Shown here in pieces: positions 10,286 through 24,100 of a stretch of 64,000 nucleotides of DNA. Source of the DNA: Liolophura sinensis. Taxonomy: Eukaryota; Mollusca; Polyplacophora; Chitonida; Chitonidae. The stretch's first letter is position 1. Each line of letters starts with the position of its first letter. The notes beneath the pieces were generated by a model, which had not been told where the DNA came from, did no database searches, and saw nothing but the letters and a program-made list of their open reading frames with translations. The position numbers and the translations under genes were made by a program. The DNA lies in assembly GCF_032854445.1 (NCBI RefSeq), contig NC_088300.1, forward strand, positions 21,497,608 to 21,561,607, read 5' to 3'.

Positions 10286-11473
10286 AGGAATTTTTTTGGG
10301 AGGCCCGAAAGGCTACAGCTTGTTGATGTGATGCTATGTTCTTAACAAATATATCTAATTTGTAGAGAGATGTCATATGGCACGATAGACGTCAAGTTTC
10401 TGTGTTACAGGGGCGGTAACTCATTGACATAAGACTTTATCTACACATGAAGCCACAGATATGGGTCAGGTCAGCGTCATATTGTCATTAGGTCATATCT
10501 TAAAAATGGCGACCATCTTAACATCGTGTAAAACATATAAGTTAATAGATATACACATGATGATCGAGATATTGTCATCAATTTCTAGTAAAATATACCG
10601 AACCAAATGTACTTTGAAATCAAACACGTGTTGGGCTTTGGTGATAATATAAGTTGATGAGCTTGGGCTGTGCGCCGTTGGCACAGTCTCACATGCATTG
10701 AGGGCATCTTTCTCTCGCTGTTATGATGTGTATATCTACGTCGCATGTGGACAAGCTTATCTGAACTTGCCCAAGGTCGGTGTTTTTCCCCCATGCAATC
10801 AGCTATCATCTACCCAAAACTGGACGACATCGTAAATTCTTGAGTATGACGGTAACCAATAACCTCTACACTACATATATACCATGCACACACATATACA
10901 GTATTTAAACATAGACACAATGTCTTACTGACCTAGATATGGTCGAATTTTTGCCCTTCATGAGTTGTTTGGATTACTTTTACAGACAGATGTACTTTTA
11001 TCCTGTTTTCAACTAAGAGTTCATTAAGTGACCTTAGGCCTGTTGTTTGGGAAAACGCTGCGTCAGGTACTTAACATATTTATCGGCATACCTAGCCCCT
11101 GCCAATGTACATGTATAACAATCGCGTTACACTGAAGATAAATACTGACTAACAAACACGTACGTGACAAGTTGACCTTGGCTATGTACCGTTTGTTCTA
11201 GTGAACCGGCATACCGTCAAATCAGGCAAAACTTGAAAAATCCGCACAGCAAACTCATCATGGGTTTCTTCTTTATATTTTATAATGGTCAAACAGAACA
11301 ACAATACATACAGGGAAGTCGGTTATGTGAGGTGTATAAGCAATCCAATGTCGTAATTATATCGAAGTTCGTTTCCGCATCAATGTAATTTACATAATAT
11401 ATCAGTGAGTGCCCCATTTATGTATAACCTACATGTATGTATGTGTAAATATGTAGCAATATATACATGAAAT
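10286..11473. other. Intergenic, no gene recognised
   Basis: No convincing exon. A tiny SINE-tail relic is at about 10830-10860 (TTCTTGAGTATGACGG). Confidence 0.4.
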
Positions 11474-11702
11474 CGCTCAGGAACCTCTCACCAATGTGGC
11501 CACTGTGAGTTCAAGTCCTGCACTGGATAGCTTACTCTCTGGTAGCACGCAGGAAGGTCTGTCAGGAACAGGTCTGCAGATGCATGGTCGTGGGTGCCCC
11601 CCCCCCCCCCCCCCACCATAATGCTGGCCGCCGTCGTATAAGTGAAATATATCATGAGCATTGCGTAAAACACCAATGAAATAAATAAATAAATTAATAG
11701 AT
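11474..11702 (+). repeat. Family-A SINE with poly-C insertion
   Basis: A plus-oriented copy in which the usual GGGTTTCCCC tract has become an uninterrupted C run (about 11587-11614), probably by slippage. Confidence 0.85.
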
Positions 11703-12089
11703 AATACATGCACATGCATGTTTGCGATTCTAATTCGTAAAGGAATTATTAGTGCCTAAAAGGCGTGACTAAAGTGTCTAAAAATGCGAATATCCACCTT
11801 CAGCCCACAGGTACTCTATGCCACTGCTGTACATACAAATGATTTACCCTCTTGCTTTCAATAGTACTACTTATCTATACATTACGTCTAGGAATCGAAA
11901 AGTATGGAACACAGCAGGGTTTGTTTGACTGATTTGGTTGGTGTTTATAAAACCGTGACTAAGATCATCTTTTTATGTTTATTATATGTAACAAACCTCT
12001 AGAATTAAAGTCTCAGCCGAAACAGCCAGAACTGTTTTGGAACACGCCACCTAATTACACGGTCAAGGGCCTGACACTCGTAGAAAAAC

Positions 12090-12200
12090 ATTATGCAACT
12101 TTTATTGAAATAAATTACCTCTATTGAAATAAATGTTTCAATAAGTGTTACCCTTGTAACCGTTTATTACAAGGGTAACGTATTTATTTCACTAATCTAC
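12090..12200. repeat. Short hairpin element
   Basis: Perfect 13-bp arms GTTACCCTTGTAA at 12147-12159 and its complement at 12167-12179, flanked by GAAATAAAT-type inverted ends. Confidence 0.65.
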
Positions 12201-12379
12201 AAATTCTGGCACTGCACATTAAGTGTCTTCATGAAATAATCATGATAAATTCAGGACTTTCAGAATTTCCCATCATCACAACTTTTCATAGCGAAGTGAG
12301 AGGTGTGTTTTGTTAAGGTTGGTATGTTGGTTTTTGGTTGGGTTGGTGTGTGTTGGGTTGAGGTTGGTGCAAGGACGAA

Positions 12380-12845
12380 GTTTGTCCATTCCAATATGAA
12401 GGACCATTTGAACAAAAGTCCAGAAAACAGTTTGGACAAATACGGTAATAACCGTGTCCGAAGAGGACGCAGGGTTCCTCAACTCCAAATTAATATGCAA
12501 CGAGATAAGGTGAAGTCATGTACCATGTCTGATTCATTACGATGGACCGTCCGGAAAACTGCTAGGACAAATTCGACCAGAATGCTCCCCAAATCGGATA
12601 TAGAGGGGACCGAAACTAACTTAATCTGTAACAAGCTACGATAAAACCATGCATCATTTTCGAGTTCAGTACCATGAGCCGTTTTGAATAAATCCCGGAA
12701 AACTGTGTGAGCAAAGCGGCCATAATTTGCCCAGTTAGGACATAGAGGTGTCCGAAACTCCAACTTAATCCATAACTTGCCATAATGAAGCCATCTACAA
12801 ATTTAGATTCTGTACAATGAACCGTTTTCAAATTAAGCAATTAGA
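12380..12845 (+). repeat. Diverged tandem array, ~130-150-bp unit, about 3 copies
   Basis: Recurring landmarks in order are ACCATGTCTGATTC-like, CCGGAAAACTG, GACATAGAGG-like and CCGAAACTCCAACTTAAT. It is intergenic and not exon-related. Confidence 0.65.
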
Positions 12846-13589
12846 AAGCTTTTGGGGACTATTAAATAACGTCTAAAGCAACACATATATATCAATACAT
12901 CCAGAAATACACCCACAAATATATTCAGTCAATGCATTCAAAGAACCAAAGGGAAATTCAAATCAGATGAAAATTCTAAATTCAAAAACACTTCACAATT
13001 CAGTTATTTCCCCATTGTTAAAGTGTTTGCCGTGCCATCTTGGAATGATTTCAAATAGTTAGTTTTTTCACGCTATCATTCTAAAAATATTTCAGTAATC
13101 GTCTATATAGCCTATGAACGTGTCTCAGTGAAATAAAATAATATAACAGGCAACAGTAACATTTCAGTAAAGGTTGACGATGTAACGCTTACTGAAAGAA
13201 ATACGTCAATAAGAGTTTCACAATGATACGTTTACCGACGCAGTTATTTCATTATGGGCAAATCATTTCAATTAGTGTTGCAACAAAACGATTAAACCGT
13301 CGATCTGAAACAGATCTGTGATACACTTGTGAGACAACATTATTTGTCTAAAACGTAAATTTGGTTATAACATGGATGTTGCCTTTCGATAGACCATATG
13401 GGTTACAATCAAAAATTAATCTGTTATTTTTAACAGACAGTCTGTTGTCTGAGTGATGTTAAGAATGTATTCTGCTACTGCAACAGATTATTCTGTTAAA
13501 TATAACACATATATTCTATTAATTCAACATTCTATTAAAGTAACAGGGGTTTAACGTCGTACTGAACAATTTGTTAGTCATATGACGGC

Positions 13590-13865
13590 GAGGAATCATT
13601 AGGAGTGGCAGGGCGAGTACGTGCCGCAGCTGAAGTGTCATGCCCCAGACACCAGACATGAAATCCCACCCAGTCACATTATACTGACACCAAGTCAACC
13701 AGTCATGTTTCCTTGCTCTAAACTCTCAGTGCAGAGTGCCAAGCGAGGTGGCAGCAAGTAACATTTTTAAAGCCTTTGGTATATGAACCGACACGGGTTT
13801 GATCCCGGGTCTCCTGACTTCGAGGTGGACGCTCTAGAACCATTAGGCCAACCAAGTGGTAATAT
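13590..13865 (-). repeat. tRNA-derived SINE, family B
   Basis: On the minus strand the head reads GGCCTAATGGTTCTAGAGCG with box-B-like GGGATCAAACCC. The body includes CAAGCGAGG (plus strand), shared with positions 1-260. Confidence 0.65.
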
Positions 13866-15169
13866 TATGTTGAATATGACACAGTATTATGTTATTACTC
13901 AGAAACTTTCTGTCAAAATTAATTTTTGGAGTGTATGTCGCAATGTGATCTTGGCATTTCATACAGGCTCACACCTGTCCAAATCTAGATTTTCGATCAA
14001 ACGTGAGGCAAGATGGACTTACCTCTCTTCAAGCAAAAGCTGCAGTAAACGTGAGGGAGATCACGTAGCCTGGTTCCCCATGCACGCGCTTCTAATGAAG
14101 TTTTAATTACCAGCTTAATACAAATGAGCGTACATGTGCATTTTACACCAGTGCGCCTCGTACAACTGTGGCGGGCTCCTTTCGTGGTCGCCGGTTTATA
14201 TCACGCAGGACCAAACGGTATTACGTAACATCATTCGTCACAGATAACTTACGGGCCATACACATTACTTTGTCGTCCCGCAGCTCTTTTTTATTTATAC
14301 ATATACATTTTTTTTAGTGTACTAGGCTATGCACAGAGCAGTAAATACCTGGGCTGATAAGATAGCAAAATGTTTCCTTCATATACAAAAGCGGTCCTGG
14401 GTCATTGTGCCTCAGCTCATGTGGCCCTTGTCAAGGATAAGCTGCCTAGAGATATATAGGCCAAAGATATAACTAAGGTACTGTACGTGTGACCCCATAA
14501 ACGCAAATAATTAAAATGATAATATGACCCAGGTTTAACTATTAAATCAGATTACCGCAGTGCGATTGCAGTGTCATCACCACAAGTGCGACATTTAATT
14601 TTTAGGGATAGAAATGAAGCCGACTAGAGATAAACCATAAATAAACTAGGCTTAGGTGATAAAATGAAATTTAAATAAAATGTAATATATTTATTTTCAT
14701 CACTAAATATATATATATATAGGTCCGCCTGGATAACCCTGCGTGGAAGTTGTTGGCACTTACCTTCCACTGTCTGATATGACATACGCGATGAACTCTT
14801 AAATCTGTGAGTTAAAATATGCGTGTCACTTATTTGGGAAAGTTCATCAGTTAATTGCCAAGATGGTTCGCTCTGACAAACACCACCCATCCTACACCCA
14901 TAAAAATTTACAGTCACTGTCAGCTGTCCTACGTACAGGTCTTTACACTTTAGTACGTCGTTTAAATACCAATTAAAGAGAAAATAGGCCCAGTCAGAAA
15001 TTTGTCACGTCAAAAAATTATTGAGATACAGGCATCTGATTCTAGTTTTAGGGCAGGCCTGCATATAAAGTTTACGCCCTGCGTAGGACCTACTTTTTGC
15101 CACAACTTTGACACTAGGGGCGACAACTTTGGGAAGTGACACAGCATTGTGGGTATTGTCAAGATAAAC
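13866..15169. other. Intergenic, nothing coding recognised
   Basis: The 107-codon open frame at 13783-14106 overlaps the SINE and has no recognisable protein features. A short (TA)n run is at 14706-14721. Confidence 0.4.
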
Positions 15170-15246
15170 TGTCATGGCGGATGTCAACAAAACTTCGAAC
15201 TAGACGGCGCGGATGATTTCTAATCTTTCTTCAGCTTTCCTTTAAG
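15170..15246 (+). promoter_or_regulatory. Possible non-coding first exon / promoter of the dynein gene
   Basis: A locally CG-richer stretch carries ATGGCGGATG opening a 9-codon upstream frame, and ends at a plausible donor, TTTAAG|GTAACA. The first coding exon has untranslated bases (16090-16109) after an acceptor, so an upstream untranslated exon must exist; this is the best candidate, but no RNA evidence is available. Confidence 0.35.
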
Positions 15247-16089
15247 GTAACACAAGTGTCCATTTTACACAGGGATGTTTTGTGATATTGGTTAAACATT
15301 TCATTCAGTTTGCATTATTTATGATTCACTCTTTTGCTGGATCTAAGACATTTTGAAACAGAGTCACCCATCTTGACAAGTGAAGTTGATACAACAACAA
15401 CAACTACAGCTGTGACATGTGCTTGTCGGCAATATTTCATCGCGCATTGTTATATAATATTTTCTGGTATGGGAATAACCACAAAATTGCTGAATCATTA
15501 TGGCAGTCTAGGAATGTTGAAACTGGAAAAAACACTGCGGCACATGTTTAAATTAAGCTGTAGTAATGTTGTTAATAGAAATTGACAAAATATAATTCAT
15601 TTTCAGATTTTGATGATAAAAGTCGTTGTGGAAATGTTAATTAACATTCTACCTTGCCTTGAATAATGTTGTAAAGTTTATACACAAACCATCAGTGGCG
15701 AAAACATTTCCAATAGTACTTAAGGATTGAATACTATTGATTACAACCTCAAGCCAGTTCGTAATCTGAAAGGTCAGTCGAACAATCAGAGAGCACAAGT
15801 TTGAAAGCTTAACAATTTATGTTACTGTAACATAGTATGGGGTTTAAGACTGATGTACTCTATCTTGCTGCTGTAAAGTAGGCCTTGTTCAAATTTGTTG
15901 GAAGACATTTTGATGAGCTTCTTAATGAAACATTAAAAGAATACATAATAATCTTTGACCCCTCCCCCCCCCCCCCCCAAAAAAAAAGAACTTAATACTT
16001 CCTGTTATATAAATATACTGGGGCAATAAAAAAACAATTAGCATTGAAAAAAGCGTTTTTGAAGTGTAATCTTGCCATATATCTTACAG

Positions 16090-16394
16090 CTGAAGTTCAC
16101 AAGAAGACGATGGCTGATAGCAGAGGGGAGTCCAGGGTCAGTTATGCTGAGTCTGCAGTTGTCAAACATGGCATTGGTGACACTCCAGACCTTCATCCTG
16201 CACAGATGACAGGTCACAGGGCAGAGGTCAATACTCATAGGACAGTAACTTTCATTGGTTCAGATCAAGCAGAGAAAGTTGGCACCAGAGATATCAAGAA
16301 GACAGACATCAATTTGAAACAGAGATTGTATTTTACCCCCAATGATTCTCAGGTTGTTAGAATTGTCCAAAACAAGCCAATTCAGAAAACATTG
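16090..16394 (+). CDS. Dynein exon 1 (start codon at 16110)
   Basis: Acceptor CTTACAG, 20 untranslated bases, then residues 1-95 from MADSRGES. The start is the first ATG after the acceptor; an in-frame ATG at 16044 lies in the intron. Polar, low-complexity tail start; donor GTGAGT. Confidence 0.8.
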
Positions 16395-19300
16395 GTGAGT
16401 TGATACACAGCTTAAAATGGACAACTGCGAATTTAGTAGTTAATGATGTATGTTAGATTTATTGATCTATAAATGTGAGAGTGATTGATCTCATAGACTT
16501 TAAAGTATAGTGTATGTACTGCTTTTCATCTTAAGTTTTGTATTTAAAAATAAATTTCAAAAGCATCTTAAAGCCTTAAAATGATACTTTAGATGCCAAA
16601 ACTTATTTTCTCTGATAAGAAATTAATCAGATTCTTAAATGACCCTATAAGGAAAATGAATCAGTTAAAAGCAAGCAAAATTTTTATGTGTTGCTTGAAA
16701 AATGCTGTTTAAGTGAAATAAAGTATATCTTTTGAATATTCAATAGATTTATAGTTATCATAGTTGTGTTTTTTTGCCATAGGGTGAAGCCCCATTTGTT
16801 CCAAGTCCCCCCACTAACATGAAGACCACCATGTTTAAAAGAGATTATGTCAGGAGGCAGATGGAGCTGAAGGCCAAGCATGATCCAGAGTCTATGGTAC
16901 CAAAGCACTTAACAGTGAAAACGTGAGTTAACAAAATCTCATATAATAAATTAATGTTTTTGTCCTTTAGTCTAATCAGTCTCATTATAAAAAGACAAAA
17001 CAAATTCAGTATTGTGTTGCTGATGTTTATGGTATGGTTTGTGATAAAACTGCCAAAAAAAGGCTTGAAAAGAACAGTTTTCATTAAAACTCTTAAGACA
17101 ATTAGTTTCCATTAGGAGAGACAGGTGCAAACCTGATTTGGATATACAAACATATGTTTAGACCATATTGTATCATTGCCCAATCAACTAATAAAGCTTT
17201 CGAATTTGGGTACTTAGAAGATGTGAGAATTTGGGATAAACAGTAGAAAATGTTATTTCACATCAAAAAAGTGAGAAAAAACAGAACAATAACAATTACG
17301 ATTACAATAGGGATCCCGTTCTTCCCGAACGGGATCCCTATTGTAAAATCGTTCTGTCCCTAAAAAACAGTTTTTTCTTCTTATTATTTTTTTTTTCATC
17401 GACTTTGTTAGCAAGGAAACTCCTACACTGTTCAACATAGAAGTCCCAAATTTTGCTCATATATTCTGGCGGTGAATATCTTGGGACAAATCCTCCATTT
17501 TTTTCTATGTCACGTGGTTCGGCCGCCATATTGAATTTTGTGTAAAACCTTTAAAAATCTTCTTCTCAAGAAACACTGAACCGATTGTTTTCAAATTTGA
17601 CATGCAGCTAGAAGGTAACGAGTTACAAAAAGTTTGCAAAAATGGTTTACTTCGGGTCAAAAACTCTAGAAGCTTGCCATTGGTCAAAGTTGTGACGTCA
17701 CAAAAAGTTCTGAAATGTCAATTGTTCTCAATGTATTCTGATGTATCTTGAGCTGCTGATTCCGAATCTGCTTTTATTTTTTGCATATCTGTGTAACTTT
17801 TTGAGATATAAGCAAAAAAGTCAAAAAAATTACGTAACTTCAATGACCCGTAACTTGAGAACTATGGGAGCTAGGAATGTGCCACTTGCACCAAATTGTA
17901 GCCCAAGACATGGTCTTTTGAGCATTTGCCAATGGATTTGAGCTACGATCAATAGTTTTCTCGCCATAAGCATTTAAATGACAACACCGTTTTTTGTTTA
18001 GAAAAAGATGGGAATCCTATTGCTTTAACATGGAGTTAGATGGGGACTGGACTGGGTTTATATTATTTGACCTGATGCTTTCGGCTACACTGTCCGTGAT
18101 CTCCCGAAATGGTTGTAGGATGATATTCATTTATACAGTACTCTATTAGATGGCGTAGAATTCTAACTACAACAGCAAACGACGTGGACATTTTAGCTTT
18201 GTTTTGCGCAGGCCTTATCTTCTTTACCATATGCTAACCAGGCCAAGGTGATTGACAGACATCGACTTGTGCCGTGGTCCAGGTGTTCACTTTCTGACAA
18301 CGGCCGAGATATCAGTAGAGCAGTGAGTCTGTGCATGGCAGGTCGTGGATTGAGACATGAAAGTACAAACTTTGATTTTTCTTCTTTCTTTTTTTTTCTC
18401 TTACTGCTCACGCCTTTCAGTCATGTCAGAGTTCGATCCCAGCTTAGGCAATTTGTCAGGCGATGAAATTGTTGTCAACTTCAAGGTTGTAAGTAGGCTG
18501 CTACGCGTAGTTGGATGTTCTGATGACGAATCTGGTGGTTTTTTCCTTTCTCCGATGCACGGTTTTGTCGCCAGTTGCCATGAAAGTGTGAAAAAGTGCA
18601 ATTTTCACTCATGTTTGGAAGTCACGTGACACAAAACTGCTGCAGTTGTGGAGCTGAAAATGACTGAGTGCAAAGGGCTATATGGGTACTGTAGGCGCGC
18701 GGAAAATCGTTGAACTGTCATAATAAATGTGGGAGTTGCAGGGCTTGAAAAATTGTCCAAAGGCTGATTTGCTATGTTTGTCCTTATGTTATATGATGCA
18801 TTTTAAATGCATTTGTGACTAGGATGAACACACGAACATTGTAAGCATGCTACCCAACGTAGTTTGACGTCCTGATCATGGATTTGGACTTATTTCTTGA
18901 TGGCGACGTACAGTTTTGCTGCAAATTGCGATCAAAGCGCGAAAGAAGTGCAATTTTTCACCATATTTGGAGGTCTGGTGAGAGAAAACCGTTACAGCTG
19001 TAAAACTGAAAATCACTGAGTGTAAAGTGTTTCACATGTACTCTATGTGTGCTAAAAATCGTTGATCTGTGTGAACAAACACAGGACATGCACATTTTCA
19101 AAGAATGTCCTAAGGCAGATTTACCACATTCGGCACATTTACATAAACTTGCTGTTACAAGGGCCGTGTATTATTGGGTGGGGAAAACATCATCGATCCG
19201 ATCCGGGATCCTGGCCTAGGATCTGCTCTTCGCAGATCCATTCTAGTTAGAATTGAAATTATAGTTAGTATTTCAACAACTAAATAAGGTGGAATTGTGG

Positions 19301-21127
19301 GTGAGGGCTGAATGAATTTGAGTCTGTATATTCCTTAGTTATCCCTGATATGATTTGTGTCTGTGTGTACAGTTTACATAGGAGCCAGCCCCCTTTACCC
19401 ATGCCTCCACTGATGAGGAAACCTGAGCTTCTCCCTGCTGCACCAGCAGAACAGGTGGAAGTTACAGACCAGGTGAAAATCACAGAGCCAATTCAGACAG
19501 CGACACTTGTTATGACCAGACCTAATACTGGTGAAACTGATGACCTGAGGAAGTCTTATGGTAATGAACTTTCTAGAAATAAAACAAAGCAATCACAACT
19601 GAATGTGTAAAGAAACATTTTACGTCCTAACAAAATTTGGCTTAAGTATCAAGATGGTTATGAAGTGTTCGAATGATGTAGGATCAGCTGTTTTATGAAA
19701 GGGTTATCGTCTATTTATTTTACTGGTGTTTTAGGTTGTATTCAAGAATGTTCCACTTATATGATGATGGCCAGCATTATGGCTGGAGGGAAGGTTGTCA
19801 TTGTCAATTCTTAAAGCATGCACAGCGGAAACAGTACTTATATAAGGAAAGACTAGTTCAACGATCAAGGACAAGTGGAAAATATACACGCTATGATCAG
19901 CTTAAAATCGTATATCAGACAAAACATGACTTACAAATGGAGCCTACATGGCCGAATGGTTAGTGCTCACCAATGCATTCGCTGTGATATTAAGTCCACC
20001 TTATGTTAGCTTAGCATCCCCTCAGGTCATATGTGGTAAGGTTCTCAGGCAAACCTGTGGATGGTTTAATTCCATCAGGCTCTGCCCACTTTCCTCCCAC
20101 CAAAAAACTGGAAGGCATTGTAGAAGTGAAAGTATAGCATAAGACACCAATCAAATAATTCCATAGATATATTGTTCAATTGAGAAAAATGTCATGGCAT
20201 ATATTACTACCTTTATAGAGGCCACCATGTCCATGAACAACAAATTTTGTGTTATATGTGTATTTTATTTGCATGTGATAAAATAAAACATTGTTGCGAG
20301 TATGTTCAAAATGTAATTTATCTAAATGTTGGTATTTGATATTGAATTCATTCAGCCTATTGAACGACCAGATCTGATAGACTGTAATTTGATATGGGTG
20401 TATCGTTTCTTGTGTTCTGCTGGTCAGTTGTGTCCAGGTGTGAATCTGTAGGAACACAAGAAGATGAGCCTACTATCAAAGACCTATTTGACTCGGAGAG
20501 AAAGTACCCAGGAGAAATGCCCATTATTGACAAACAGAAACCGCATAGAAAGACATCTGGTGGGCAGCAAAGATTGCCTGCTTTAGGAAGGGAGATAAGC
20601 GAAACACAATACAAGAGGACAAGCCGACCTAGCTCTGTAAAATCAGAGAGTGAAACTGTCTTGCGAGAAAAGTCTGCTACATCTGGAACGAGACGACAGG
20701 ATCCCAGTCTTGTACTAACCTATCTCAACAAGAAAAAATATGATGACTCAGGTATGTTTGGAAGAGACAGATTTGGGGTCCTTAATATTTAACTGACTTG
20801 TGGAAGAAGAATCCTGTAACTTTTTGAAACCTTTTAGAAAGTGAATTGCATTGATTATTTTGCTGTGCTTCTAGACATTGCTTTCCAGTGATAAATTAAA
20901 ATACTGATCATCATAATCTTCACCAAGGATTATTTTCTTGCCTGAACAACATAAATCAGGAACATTGAGATTGTATTTACATATATAGGCCGCAAGGAAA
21001 TAATGGGCATTTCTGTTCTAATTTACTTTGATGTGGAAGGACTTTTGAAACAAAATGTTATCTAATAGAATACTGTGAACCACCAACAAATATATTATGA
21101 TCCTGGTTGTATTACAAAAATCCATTG

Positions 21128-21196
<69 letters not shown>

Positions 21197-24100
21197 TTGT
21201 ATGATATCAGAAATGTTATGTGGTGTGACAGTTTTTGTTTTTGCTGTCATGAGAGCAGGATCCTCAAAGAAGGGTGAGGAAAAGTGTTGTGTTGTTGTTG
21301 GTACAGTACTTCACCATCCCCTACATGTAACTCAAATTTATTGTATGAATACACTTTCCATGTAGTTGGCATTTATGATTATTATTTTCTGGTGGATAAT
21401 TATAATTGACATTATTTTGTATCTAAACTAGTTTAATGTGCTCATAAAAATAACTCAAAAGTTAAAGATAATGTCACTATTTCTGTGGTCATGGCATTGA
21501 CTTTAAAGATGACAGGTAATCTGAAATACGTCAGTGTTGAATCCAGCCTGCAAACTGGTTGACAGAACAAACTGACAGAACTAAAATAAAGATGATAACA
21601 TATATGTAGAGATGCACAAACTTGTATATAAGTCAGTTCAGTTTTAGAAGAGAAAATTCTTTCTATAACCTAGTAGTCCTTTAACAAAAGGTCATGTGTT
21701 TGAATCTTGCTGTTGCTGGTTAGGTTTGTCAGACATCTGATGACAGGTGATGGTATCTTCTGATCGCAGTCAGCTGTTCCACAACTGTGATGTCGCTTGT
21801 AATTAACTAAATGAAATCTGCTTGGGTACAACATGATACACATGTGGAATAAATAAGTGCACTTGTTTGGAGTGTTCTGAGGTGAGATCCAGACTCCATT
21901 TACTGTTACAGTTCCTGTTAATGATGACGTGTTGTTCCACCTACGAAGTATGCGGGATAAGCTGAACTGGCCAGTGGAGCTCCCACGTCACGGCCTTGGC
22001 TGCAAGAGGAAGATGGCCTGGTTGACTGGGGAGGAACCATACAGTAATAATCAGGAGGAAATATTGGATGAGGATTATGAGGTGAGTGTTAACCTTGTGG
22101 TATTACATCTTTACAGCCTCCACCTGTGTGAAGATATGCTTGAATACTTTGTATGCCTCTAAGTAATGTCATTTTTAATGGAATATTCAACCTGTGATCA
22201 CCTTACTTCTCAGTTTAAAATGTAGCAGTTAGGTCTTCAAATGTGAAAAAAAGATGATATACATGTAGTAGTAAGATGTGATGAAACAGATACAGGCATT
22301 TAGGAGCTGCAGCAGTTTTCCTGAATACTTGTGAGGGTTTGAGGCATTTTCACACGGTATTTAATACAGGTCAAAGTATTAACTAATTTCTGACATATCT
22401 AACCTATTTGTGCAAATTAAAAAAATTGAATTTGTAAATTTGCAATGGTTTTTTAAGAGATAAATGGTCTCGAAAATACAGGTGATATAAAGTGTTTATC
22501 TCTTGAAGTTTTTCCAAGCAATATATGAATGAGCGAGGAAAGAGAATGGCTCCTGTCCTGTTCAGTGTACAAAATGTGGTCTTTGTAAAGAAAATGTTTC
22601 TGTTTTTACTGCATGAGAAAAAATCGTTATCTGTGTATCACAGGGAGTGGGCAGTGAGATATGGGATGAGGAAGACCCAGGAGAGTTCATGTACGCACTA
22701 CTTCGTCAGCGGAAGAACAAGCGCAGTCGGTACAATCCCTATGATCTTCAGATTGTCTCTTCAAATGAAGCCAGGAAGAACCCTGTCTACTGGACCATTA
22801 GTGCCTCCTCGGTTACTATGGTGAGTACCCCTGCGTACAAGTTTCCTTATTTCTGTGGTTATTCTCTGGTGGCAGTTACATGTGCATGGGTGGGCTACGT
22901 TGTGGATTACCTGTGTCAGTGTATCTTACTTTCACAACAATGAAAGTATGTTAATTCAAAAAAAAAAATTAGTTTGAAATATGTTGGAGACGTTTTTGCA
23001 GTCTGGTACAAACTTAGCTGGATATCTTGGCTTGTAATAGTAAATAGTTGTTGAACCGGCAAAACCATATATGGCAAGAGATGTGTGGTGTTAAAACAGT
23101 GTACAGTATCATGTGCCTCATCAGTTTAATCTGAATGAATCATATATGGTTAAATGGTTAAGCTCACCCTCCTCACTGTTCTTACCTGTGTACACCCCCT
23201 AGTCATTTCTGTTTTGTGTCATAGTGTGTGGAGGGAGAAAGTGATAAGGAAACATTCTGTACCCCTGCACTCTGGTGGCTCTGGGAGAGGAGACTGTTTT
23301 ACACCATCTATGAGAAACCTGTCTTTGTCAAATTCAGGTGAGTTGGCCATCCTTTGAAAAGTAGAATTTCTTTGGTGAGCTGAATTCCTGGTCTAAAATT
23401 TTGGGTGTACTTTTCTGTTTGACCTTTTGAAGCATATTGAAAATCTCAGTATTACATGTATTTTGATACAGTTTATTTTTCAGATATAGAGAGAAAGTTT
23501 TCGAATACACTGAAGTAATTTCCATTCCAAACTAAAAAAAAATTTTTTTTTTTTAAGAGTGTGGAAGACATTCAAGTCATGGCGAAAAAATGTGAGGCAC
23601 CAGAAGAACAAAGGGAGCAAGTGAGTAGATAGCAAACATGATCAGCTGTCATATTGACTTGTCTGAGATATGTGTAGCTCTGAAAAAAGAAGGAATAATA
23701 CTATTTGGTGAATCTTTAACTTCATACATATGAGATTGTTTTACAAAATAATCTTGATCTAATTTTTCCTGAATTAATGATATTAATTATATGTATTATA
23801 TATGTATTAAAATGCTTGTTTACATTATGGTATAAAATATTTTGGACATCTTAGTTCATTCCAGTGTATTATAACCTCTCTCTTTGCAGAGAATTGCTGT
23901 GTAAGCGTCTGTTTTTGGCCAATGAAGTGTTGCAGGGTTGTCTGCTGCATGTACGCGGCCTGTGTGAGGCTGCGTCTTGCAGTACAGATGGGATAGGGTT
24001 GGAACACAGTGCCATCTCATTGGTAAATCTAGACCGTTCTCAAACCCTCACCCTCACACAGTTTATGGAGGCTCAGAGAACCCATGGAGAGGCCGCTCTT

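Noticed and set aside
9271-10376. Repeated frames in the 92-bp array (SGGAHMPQQLGVV)
   Set aside because: Tandem array translation; no start context, splice sites or domain.
13783-14106. 107-codon plus-strand frame
   Set aside because: Begins in a SINE, no domain, no supporting neighbours or splice structure.
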